A stretch of 7,203 nt of DNA from Chitinophagaceae bacterium. Its GTDB lineage: Bacteria > Bacteroidota > Bacteroidia > Chitinophagales > Chitinophagaceae. Shown piece by piece: positions 1-4,837 of the stretch (positions within the stretch are counted from its first letter, which is position 1; each line of letters opens with the position of its first letter). The stretch is from NCBI GenBank assembly GCA_026785745.1, contig JAJAZO010000341.1, positions 1-7,203 of the forward strand. The letters are read 5' to 3'. The notes beneath the pieces were generated by a model. That model was not told the DNA's origin and made no database searches. It saw only the letters and a program-made list of their open reading frames with translations. The position numbers were made by a program, and so were the translations under genes.

Positions 1-302
1 GGTGGGGTCCATTCGCCAGGCTGATGAATTATCAATCACGGTAATACCAGCCTCAGCAAACTTTGGTGCCCACTCCAATGAAGTACCACCACCTGCAGAG
101 AAAATAGCCACGGCTGGTTTCGCTGCAATCCCGTCTGCCATACTTACTACCTTATATTTCTTTCCCTTAAACTCTACTTCCTTACCTACTGATCTTTCAG
201 AAGCCACCGGAACTAATTCCGTAACGGGAAAATTTCTTTCTGCTAATACCTGGAGCATTTTGTGCCTACCAATCCGGTAGCACCTACGACTGCAACTTTC
301 AT
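1..302 (-). CDS. asd: Aspartate-semialdehyde dehydrogenase, N-terminal part, with apparent frameshift; runs off the left edge
   Basis: Asd reduces aspartyl-4-phosphate to aspartate semialdehyde with NADPH, the shared branch step to lysine/diaminopimelate, threonine, isoleucine and methionine. From the ATG at 302-300 the minus strand reads MKVAVVGATGLVGTK, the Rossmann GxTGxVG nucleotide-binding start of the family, but then reaches TAG within four codons. Shifting by one base after codon 15, at the A run 261-258, restores a clean 86-codon frame to the window edge. That frame begins MLQVLAERNFPV and includes FSAGGGTSLEWAPKFAEAG and ITVIDNSSAWRMDP, all typical of Asd. The first frame plus the second frame make one continuous family match, so exactly one A appears to be missing. 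Identity is very likely. Whether the shift is real or a homopolymer sequencing error cannot be told here; an error is more likely because the enzyme is usually essential. Translation from the internal ATG at 258-256 would lack the nucleotide-binding loop. The gene is preceded by a probable attenuator leader. Confidence 0.9.
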
Positions 303-360
303 TTACTGTTTGTTTTAAATTTTGAATGAATAAATCAATTTTAGTTACTGTTTGGTACAA

Positions 361-419
361 ACCCGCCTTCGCTACATGCCTTCGCTAAAGCTACAGCAGT
401 TAAAAAAGCTATGGCGGGT
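361..419. repeat. Small palindromic element with tandem GCCTTCGCTA units
   Basis: The 7-base arms ACCCGCC (361-367) and GGCGGGT (413-419) are perfect inverted repeats, and pairing resumes with GCT/AGC three bases further in. Inside, GCCTTCGCTA occurs twice with a 13-base period (365-374 and 378-387), followed by AAGCTACAGC. This resembles the REP-like 'TAGCTTTAGCGAAGGCGGG' palindromes that I recall as dispersed repeats in Bacteroidota and some other genomes; that recall is not checked. It lies in the asd 5' leader between the attenuator terminator and the start codon, so it would be transcribed into the asd mRNA. Confidence 0.55.
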
Positions 420-420
420 A

Positions 421-450
421 AAAAAAAGGCCTTCCGGTTAGGGAAGGCCT
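421..450 (-). terminator. Intrinsic terminator / attenuator hairpin in the asd leader
   Basis: On the minus strand AGGCCTTCC (450-442) and GGAAGGCCT (435-427) form a perfect 9-bp GC-rich stem around a 6-base loop, and the transcript continues with a run of U (427-421). This is a textbook Rho-independent terminator read leftward, towards asd. No complete minus-strand gene of ordinary size lies between it and the divergent gene starting at 765. It therefore does not end an ordinary gene and is best read as premature termination of the asd transcript, about 120 nt before the asd start codon. Confidence 0.85.
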
Positions 451-495
451 GCTAAACTTTTATGTTGATACATACATAACGCTGCAAACCTCCCT
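440..495 (-). promoter_or_regulatory. Candidate antiterminator pairing in the asd leader
   Basis: AGGGAGG (495-489), which begins at the last base of the leader-peptide stop codon, can pair with CCTTCCCT (447-440) over 7 bp including one G-U. The latter covers most of the 5' arm and the first loop bases of the terminator, so the two structures exclude each other. The 41-nt loop between them holds a 6-bp hairpin, TTATGT (479-474) with ACATAA (465-460), which would shorten the effective distance. A ribosome finishing at the stop codon would cover AGGGAGG and let the terminator form. One stalled earlier would leave it free. The pairing is seen in the sequence; its function is inferred. Confidence 0.55.
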
Positions 496-539
496 CAGGA
501 ACGTTTTGTTGTGCGTTTTGTATGCTTCGTTGTTATCAT
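495..539 (-). CDS. Putative Thr/Lys-rich leader peptide of asd
   Basis: ATG at 539-537 opens a 14-codon frame, MITTKHTKRTTKRS, ending in TGA at 497-495. Five of 14 residues are Thr (positions 3, 4, 7, 10, 11), three are Lys (5, 8, 12) and one is Ile, all end products of the pathway that Asd feeds. An in-frame ATG at 560-558 would give a 22-residue version with MKSGIEV in front; neither start has a clear Shine-Dalgarno sequence, which is normal in Bacteroidota. The frame starts about 40 nt after a consensus promoter and is followed by the antiterminator segment and terminator, the standard order of an amino-acid attenuator. The peptide itself would have no function beyond sensing charged tRNA. 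The alternative is an A/C-rich unstructured leader that is Thr/Lys-rich by chance. Confidence 0.6.
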   Translation of the reverse strand: MITTKHTKRTTKRS

Positions 540-578
540 TACTTCGATGCCTGACTTCATCAAATTTCGGCAGACAAG

Positions 579-610
579 CAAAAGTAAGCTTGCAACGGGT
601 TCCACCCAAA
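579..610 (-). promoter_or_regulatory. Bacteroidota-type promoter for the asd leader transcript
   Basis: On the minus strand TACTTTTG (586-579) is an exact match to the Bacteroidota -7 element TAnnTTTG, and TTTG (610-607) matches the -33 element with a 20-base spacer, close to the spacing described for Bacteroides and Flavobacterium. Transcription would start near 572-575, giving a leader of roughly 270 nt before asd. Confidence 0.7.
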
Positions 611-624
611 TTATGATTAAATGA

Positions 625-704
625 ATCTCTAAAAACCCTTCAAGAGTTAACCAAAAGAAACTCTTTTGAGTGGAGAACTCTTGGAGGGATTAGTTTTTAG
701 AGAT
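625..704. repeat. 80-bp nested inverted repeat between divergent genes
   Basis: The outer arms ATCTCTAAAAAC (625-636) and GTTTTTAGAGAT (693-704) are a perfect 12-bp inverted repeat. Inside, CCCTTCAAGAGTT (636-648) pairs with AACTCTTGGAGGG (676-688) over 13 positions with one mismatch, a G-U in plus-strand RNA. Further in, CAAAAG (652-657) pairs with CTTTTG (663-668). Only one of the two outer stems can use C636, leaving a small ATTA bulge. Poly-U does not follow on either side, and the adjoining genes point away from it, so it is not an obvious terminator. It could be a MITE-like or REP-like palindrome, or a structured 5' UTR. No target-site duplication is evident. Confidence 0.6.
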
Positions 705-764
705 GCCCTTAATTAATTTTATCCGTTTGCTCTTTGTAACAACCGTTTGTTTAACTTGGTAGCA

Positions 765-2471
765 ATGAAAAAATTATTTTTAATAATTGTATCTATGCTG
801 CCCTTGTACCTGTTAGCACAAAACAGGTATGATGTGGTGATGGATGAAATAATGGCCGACCCAACACCACAAATTGGGTTACCCAATAATGAATGGATTG
901 AATTAAAAAATACAACTACATCAGCTATTAACTTACAAAACTGGCGGATTGGTGATGCTACCGGGCAAAGTGGCCCAATGCCAGGCTTCACACTCCAACC
1001 AGATAGTTTTGTAATTGTTTGTACTGCCAGTGCCGTTGCAGCCATGTCTGCATTTGGTACTACTATTTCTGTTACCAGTTTCCCTTCGCTGGATAATGAT
1101 GGCGACCAGTTGTTTTTAAGAGCTGCTAATGGGAGAACAATACATGCTGTTAACTATACTTCTGGTTGGTATCAAAACGAAGTAAAGAAAGATGGCGGCT
1201 GGACATTAGAAATGATTGATACAAAAAGCCCTTGTGCCGGAAGCAGTAACTGGAAAGCAAGTGTAAATACCACTGGCGGTACAGCCGGAAAGAAAAATTC
1301 CATTGATGCTATTAATAATGATGCAACCGCCCCACAATTAAAAAGAGCTTTTACGACTGATAACACAACTATTGTTTTAGTGTATGATGAACCTGTTGAT
1401 AGTTTATCAGGGGCAACTCTTACCAATTACTCAATTGATGGAGGCTTAACTCTGGTTAGTGCAACAGCTATCGCACCTCTTTTTAACCAAGTGCAGTTAA
1501 AAACAAATAACCCAATGGCGGTAAATACAGTTTATACTATTACTGCCAGTAATATAAAAGATTGTAAGAGTAATAATATTGGTTCGGCAAATAAAGCAAA
1601 AGTTGGACTACCAGTTGATGCTGCTTCTGGTGAATGGATAATAAACGAAATATTATTCAATCCAAGAAGTAACGCCTTTGACTTTGTAGAGTTTTATAAT
1701 AACAGCAATAAAATTTTTGATGCTTCTAAATTATATATCGCCAACAGGAACAGCAGCGGAGTTATCAGTTCTATCAAAGTATTGAGTGCAACGCCTTTTT
1801 ATATTTTTCCCGGAGATTATATTGTAGAAACAGACAATCCTGATAATCTTGCGGTGCAGTACCTTGTAAAAAATCCGGATTACGTATTAGCCGTTTCTTC
1901 ACCTCCTTCTTTTTCTGATAATGAAGGAACAGTTGTCACTTTAAATTTTCAGGGGAATGTGGTGGACGAAGTAAAATACAAAGACGATTGGCATTTTAAA
2001 CTGATTGATGATGTTGAAGGTGTTTCCTTAGAAAGAATTGACCCGGCAGGCCCATCACAGAATGAAACTAACTGGCATAGTGCTGCATCCACAGCCGGAT
2101 ATGGAACACCAACTTATAAAAATTCGCAGTATAAATTGCTGAATGCCATAACTGCAAAAATTGAAATAACTCCCAAAATTTTTTCTCCTGATAATGATGG
2201 CCGGGATGATATTGCCACCATTCAATACGAAGTAACAGAACCGGGCTATATAGCCAACATTACCATTTTTGATGCCGCCGGAAGACCGGTTCGAAATCTT
2301 GTACGCAATGGCACACTTGGGCTGAAGGGGTACTGGAATTGGGATGGTCTGGGTGATAAAGCAAATAAATTACCGGTGGGCACATATATTTTCTTTACTG
2401 AAATATTTAATTTACAAGGCAAAAAAGAGAAGTCTAAGAATACAGTGGTGCTGGCGAGGAAACTAAACTAA
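765..2471 (+). CDS. Secreted protein with two lamin-tail domains and a FlgD/CHU_C-like C-terminal domain
   Basis: A 568-residue exported protein. I chose the ATG at 765, which directly opens a signal peptide (MKKLFLIIVSMLPLYLLAQ), rather than the in-frame TTG at 747. A first lamin-tail domain spans roughly residues 25-175 (DEIMADPTPQ, then EWIELKNT), an SbsA/Big_5-like Ig domain roughly 188-282 (ATAPQLKRAF, VYDEPVDS, YTITASNIKD), and a second lamin-tail domain roughly 288-450 (INEILFNPRSNAFDFVEFYN). The last 100 residues hold a FlgD/CHU_C-like beta-sandwich (FSPDNDGRDDIATIQYEV, FDAAGRPVRNL, YWNWDGLGD, LPVGTYIFF). Such C-termini occur on Bacteroidota surface proteins and sometimes serve as type IX secretion signals, but the exact sorting class is uncertain. 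The role is probably at the cell surface or in matrix binding; no catalytic motif is seen. It converges on the kinase across a shared terminator. Confidence 0.85.
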   Translation: MKKLFLIIVSMLPLYLLAQNRYDVVMDEIMADPTPQIGLPNNEWIELKNTTTSAINLQNWRIGDATGQSGPMPGFTLQPDSFVIVCTASAVAAMSAFGTTISVTSFPSLDNDGDQLFLRAANGRTIHAVNYTSGWYQNEVKKDGGWTLEMIDTKSPCAGSSNWKASVNTTGGTAGKKNSIDAINNDATAPQLKRAFTTDNTTIVLVYDEPVDSLSGATLTNYSIDGGLTLVSATAIAPLFNQVQLKTNNPMAVNTVYTITASNIKDCKSNNIGSANKAKVGLPVDAASGEWIINEILFNPRSNAFDFVEFYNNSNKIFDASKLYIANRNSSGVISSIKVLSATPFYIFPGDYIVETDNPDNLAVQYLVKNPDYVLAVSSPPSFSDNEGTVVTLNFQGNVVDEVKYKDDWHFKLIDDVEGVSLERIDPAGPSQNETNWHSAASTAGYGTPTYKNSQYKLLNAITAKIEITPKIFSPDNDGRDDIATIQYEVTEPGYIANITIFDAAGRPVRNLVRNGTLGLKGYWNWDGLGDKANKLPVGTYIFFTEIFNLQGKKEKSKNTVVLARKLN

Positions 2472-2508
2472 AAATAAAGCCGCTTCAAATTAGAAGCGGC
2501 TTTATTTT
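2471..2508. terminator. Bidirectional intrinsic terminator between convergent genes
   Basis: AAAATAAAGCCGCTTC (2471-2486) and GAAGCGGCTTTATTTT (2493-2508) form a perfect 16-bp stem with loop AAATTA. The GC-rich core is flanked by A on one side and T on the other, so it works as a terminator in both directions. It overlaps the last base of the stop codon of the lamin-tail gene and lies 37 bases past the kinase stop. Confidence 0.92.
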
Positions 2509-2544
2509 ATCACATAACTATTTTAGTCAATAGAATTGTAGGTT

Positions 2545-3468
2545 CTATACCAGTTCAATCTCAAACCCCACCAATTCTCTAAACTGTTGAATCCTTCCTT
2601 CAATATCTTCGCTACTTATTTCTTTTAACCTTGTTGGGCCAAATTTTTCTACACAAAAACTGGCCAATGCAGAACCGACAATAATAGCCCGTTTCATATT
2701 TTCAAAAGAGATGTCGGCTGTTTTGGCAAGGAAACCGATAAAACCACCGGCAAACGTATCACCGGCACCGGTGGGGTCAAACACTTCTTCTAATGGTAAT
2801 GCGGGTGCTGAGAAAACGCTGTCACCATGAAACAATAAAGCACCATGTTCTCCTTTTTTTATGATAAGGTATTTTGGCCCCATCGCTATAATTTTCCTGG
2901 CTGCTTTTACCAATGAAAATTCACCGCTTAACTGTCTTGCTTCAGCATCATTCACCATCAGCAGGTCCACATGCTTCAATACTTCCTTCAAACCATCCAT
3001 CGCAATTTCCATCCAGAAATTCATGGTGTCCATTACGATCAGCTTCGGCCTTGTTTTCAATTGCTTTATTACACTTAGTTGCACATCAGGCGAAAGATTG
3101 CCCAGCATTAAAAACTCAGCACCCTGGTAGCTATCCGGTATTTTAGGGTTGAAGTCGGCCAGCACATTCAAATCAGTAATCAACGTATCCCTGCTGTTCA
3201 TGTCTTCATGATAACGGCCACTCCAGAAGAAAGATTTTTTATCAGGAACAATTTCCACGCCTTCTAGTTGGACTCCCCTGCTTTTCAGTTCCTCCATTTC
3301 TTCCTTTGGAAAATCATATCCCACAATCGAAATTTGCTGAACAGGTTTTATAAAATTACTGGCTGCATACGCCACATATAAAGCTGAGCCGCCAACTATT
3401 TTATCTGTTTTTCCAAAAGGAGTTTCAATAGCATCGAAGGCCATGGTGCCGACTGTAATGAGTGACAT
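2545..3468 (-). CDS. PfkB-family sugar kinase
   Basis: A 307-residue ATP-dependent kinase of the ribokinase/PfkB superfamily, cytoplasmic, normal in length. The N-terminus MSLITVGTMAFDAIETPFGK and the following IVGGSALYVAYAASNF (about residues 24-39) match the usual beta strand and substrate-side GG motif. VNDAEARQLSG (172-182) is the conserved 'N-x-x-E' region that binds Mg-ATP. IKKGEHGALLF (203-213) and DPTGAGDTFAGGFIG (231-245) form the ATP and anion-hole region, with Asp237 as the expected catalytic base. All key residues are present. The substrate cannot be assigned: relatives act on ribose, fructose, adenosine or other sugars and nucleosides. It stands alone on the minus strand with no pathway partner nearby. 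The ATG at 3468 is the only sensible start because the conserved strand begins at residue 3. Confidence 0.9.
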   Translation of the reverse strand: MSLITVGTMAFDAIETPFGKTDKIVGGSALYVAYAASNFIKPVQQISIVGYDFPKEEMEELKSRGVQLEGVEIVPDKKSFFWSGRYHEDMNSRDTLITDLNVLADFNPKIPDSYQGAEFLMLGNLSPDVQLSVIKQLKTRPKLIVMDTMNFWMEIAMDGLKEVLKHVDLLMVNDAEARQLSGEFSLVKAARKIIAMGPKYLIIKKGEHGALLFHGDSVFSAPALPLEEVFDPTGAGDTFAGGFIGFLAKTADISFENMKRAIIVGSALASFCVEKFGPTRLKEISSEDIEGRIQQFRELVGFEIELV

Positions 3469-3496
3469 AATAATTAAAATTGAAGTTTAACAATAA

Positions 3497-3563
3497 AGTC
3501 GGAAGTAATGAGTCCGGAGTCGGGAGTAAGAGACTCCTGACTAAAGACTATTGACTCCTGACT
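3497..3563. repeat. Cluster of AGTCGGGAGT-type short repeats in both orientations
   Basis: Three forward units, AGTCGGAAGT (3497-3506), AGTCCGGAGT (3511-3520) and AGTCGGGAGT (3518-3527), are followed by two identical reverse units ACTCCTGACT (3533-3542 and 3554-3563). The third forward and first reverse units form a 10-bp hairpin, with one G-U, around the loop AAGAG. The cluster sits between the divergent kinase and the secreted-protein gene at 3652. The exact 10-mer AGTCGGGAGT occurs twice more in the window, inside paaE. Its role is unknown; it may be a dispersed intergenic repeat of this genome. Confidence 0.65.
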
Positions 3564-3596
3564 GTTAAAAGGCGAGCAAACCTACATGAATTTGAG

Positions 3597-3632
3597 TTTG
3601 AAAAAGCAATCCGGGTGTTTTTAATATCTTTG
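3597..3632 (+). promoter_or_regulatory. Probable promoter of the secreted protein gene at 3652
   Basis: TATCTTTG (3625-3632) matches the Bacteroidota -7 consensus exactly, and TTTG (3597-3600) may be the -33 element, although the 24-base spacer is longer than usual. Transcription would start around 3636-3640, leaving a 5' leader of only 12-16 nt before the ATG at 3652. Confidence 0.55.
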
Positions 3633-3651
3633 AAAAACAATCATCCGTAAC

Positions 3652-4188
3652 ATGATCAAACGCCTCTCGCTGGCAATCGGCTTATCACTTATTTTTTACT
3701 GTTCGCAAGCACAGTTTGATACGAGTTTTATTAAAAACAATATCCGGCATTGTGCTGACAGCCTGGCCTATGCTTTTAAAGCAAAAGATTGGAGAATTTT
3801 TACCCGGTACACCTATCCTGCCCTGGTGGGTTCGCTTGGTGGCAGTGGCGAATTCAGTACCTATATATCAAACATTTTTAGCCAGATTCCTGATACTGCC
3901 TGGAAAAAATACGAAGCAGGGAAAATTTTACAAGTAATAAAAACAGGAGGTGATTACCAGGCGATTATTGAATTGAAAACCATCATTGAATGGCAGGGCA
4001 ACAGGATTACTTCTACTTCGCATCTCATTGGCGAATCTTGGGATGGTGGTATGTTCTGGACTTTCTTTGATTCGCAGGGAGATGTAAGGGCCGCCAAACT
4101 TATCAAGCCGGATCTTAACGAGGAGCTTATTATACCTGCAAGGGAAGAAACTAAAGAGCCACTATCAAAACCAGCAAAAAACAGGTAA
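3652..4188 (+). CDS. Small secreted protein of unknown function, possibly NTF2-like
   Basis: A 178-residue protein with a signal peptide (about residues 1-20, ending CSQAQ), so probably periplasmic or secreted. Cys17 is not in a convincing lipobox. The mature part begins with a helix-rich stretch (IRHCADSLAYAFKAKDWRIF) followed by YTYPALVGSLGG, then alternating strands (KILQVIKTGGDYQAIIELKTIIEW, SHLIGESWDGGMFWTFFD). A leading helix pair followed by a curved sheet is reminiscent of the NTF2/SnoaL fold, but I see no diagnostic motif. The C-terminal 25 residues are charged and proline-containing, probably disordered. It has its own likely promoter and is followed after 54 bases by the TetR gene, which also appears to have its own promoter. 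Function is not recognised. Confidence 0.75.
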   Translation: MIKRLSLAIGLSLIFYCSQAQFDTSFIKNNIRHCADSLAYAFKAKDWRIFTRYTYPALVGSLGGSGEFSTYISNIFSQIPDTAWKKYEAGKILQVIKTGGDYQAIIELKTIIEWQGNRITSTSHLIGESWDGGMFWTFFDSQGDVRAAKLIKPDLNEELIIPAREETKEPLSKPAKNR

Positions 4189-4231
4189 GCCGCCATTTTT
4201 TAAATTGAGTCTCTACTTTCCTATCCTTTAT

Positions 4232-4239
4232 TATCTTTG
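4232..4239 (+). promoter_or_regulatory. -7 element directly before the TetR start codon
   Basis: TATCTTTG is an exact TAnnTTTG match ending only three bases before the ATG at 4243. A TTG at 4205-4207 could be the -33 element with a 24-base spacer. If the box is used, transcription starts at or within a few bases of the start codon, so the mRNA would be leaderless. Confidence 0.5.
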
Positions 4240-4242
4240 GGT

Positions 4243-4833
4243 ATGGCCAAGGCACAACGAAAAAAAGCTTCCAAAAAAGATTTTATCATCCTTCGGGCAT
4301 CTGCCATGTTCAGAGAAAAAGGTTTTCCTGCCACCTCTATGCGGGACCTTGCCGAAGCAGTAGGCATTGAAGCTGCAAGTCTTTATAATCATATCCAATC
4401 CAAATCAGAAATTCTGCAGGAAATTGTTTTTCGTATTGCCAATGATTGTAATGTTCACCTGGAAAGTTTAGACGACAGCAGTATAAGCAGTATCAAAAAA
4501 ATTGAATCGCTGATTCGTTTTCATGTTCAGATGATGATGAACCGTTTTGACGATTATACCGTGATGATCAATGAATGGATACATCTTACTGAACCATATC
4601 ATACTAATTTCACAACGCAACGCCGCCATTATGTACAAAAAATAGAAGCCATTATTGCTGAGGGTGTTCAAAATAAAGAGATGAACCCGGTACTGCCGTA
4701 TGTTGCAACTCTTACCATTCTTTCTTCTGTCCGTGGTCTTGAGTTCTGGCACCGTAGTGGCAAAAAAATTACGCCTGAAACAATGGAAGATAATATGGTC
4801 AACCACCTGATCAGCGGTTTAAAAAAGAACTGA
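4243..4833 (+). CDS. TetR-family transcriptional regulator, probable regulator of paaE
   Basis: A 196-residue regulator of normal family length. The N-terminal DNA-binding domain (about residues 10-58) reads ILRASAMFREKGFPATSMRD, then LAEAVGIEAASLYNHIQSKS, a clear TetR helix-turn-helix with the usual 'G-x-x-x-S/T-LYNH(F/I)-x-x-K' end. The C-terminal helical ligand-binding half (60-196) is variable and includes FWHRSGKKITPE and a final NHLISGLKKN. The ATG at 4243 is preferred over the in-frame TTG at 4237, which lies inside the promoter-like box. It ends four bases before paaE and is surely co-transcribed with it. TetR-type PaaR proteins repress phenylacetate genes in several bacteria and respond to phenylacetyl-CoA. 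A similar role here is inferred from position only. Confidence 0.9.
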   Translation: MAKAQRKKASKKDFIILRASAMFREKGFPATSMRDLAEAVGIEAASLYNHIQSKSEILQEIVFRIANDCNVHLESLDDSSISSIKKIESLIRFHVQMMMNRFDDYTVMINEWIHLTEPYHTNFTTQRRHYVQKIEAIIAEGVQNKEMNPVLPYVATLTILSSVRGLEFWHRSGKKITPETMEDNMVNHLISGLKKN

Positions 4834-4837
4834 GAAC

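Noticed and set aside
2..280. Plus-strand open frame at the left edge
   Set aside because: It is the antisense shadow of asd; the minus strand gives an excellent Asd family match.
451..620. Metabolite riboswitch (lysine, SAM or T-box) in the asd leader
   Set aside because: I see none of the conserved cores of these classes; the short Thr/Lys-rich frame with terminator fits peptide-mediated attenuation better.
747..764. TTG start giving six extra residues on the lamin-tail protein
   Set aside because: The ATG at 765 directly opens a classic signal peptide; the extension would put uncharged residues in front of it.
705..764. Promoter of the lamin-tail gene
   Set aside because: Several TTTG motifs occur, but no TAnnTTTG with acceptable spacing; the best match (TAATTTTA, 714-721) has a mismatch and no suitable -33 element.
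719..1045. Minus-strand open frame overlapping the lamin-tail gene start
   Set aside because: No recognisable motif or start context; it lies opposite a strongly supported secreted protein.
3497..3563. CRISPR array
   Set aside because: Units are only 10 bases, in both orientations, overlapping or separated by irregular short gaps, with no spacer structure or cas genes.
4468..4806. Minus-strand open frame inside the TetR gene
   Set aside because: Antisense to a clear TetR protein, with no family resemblance.
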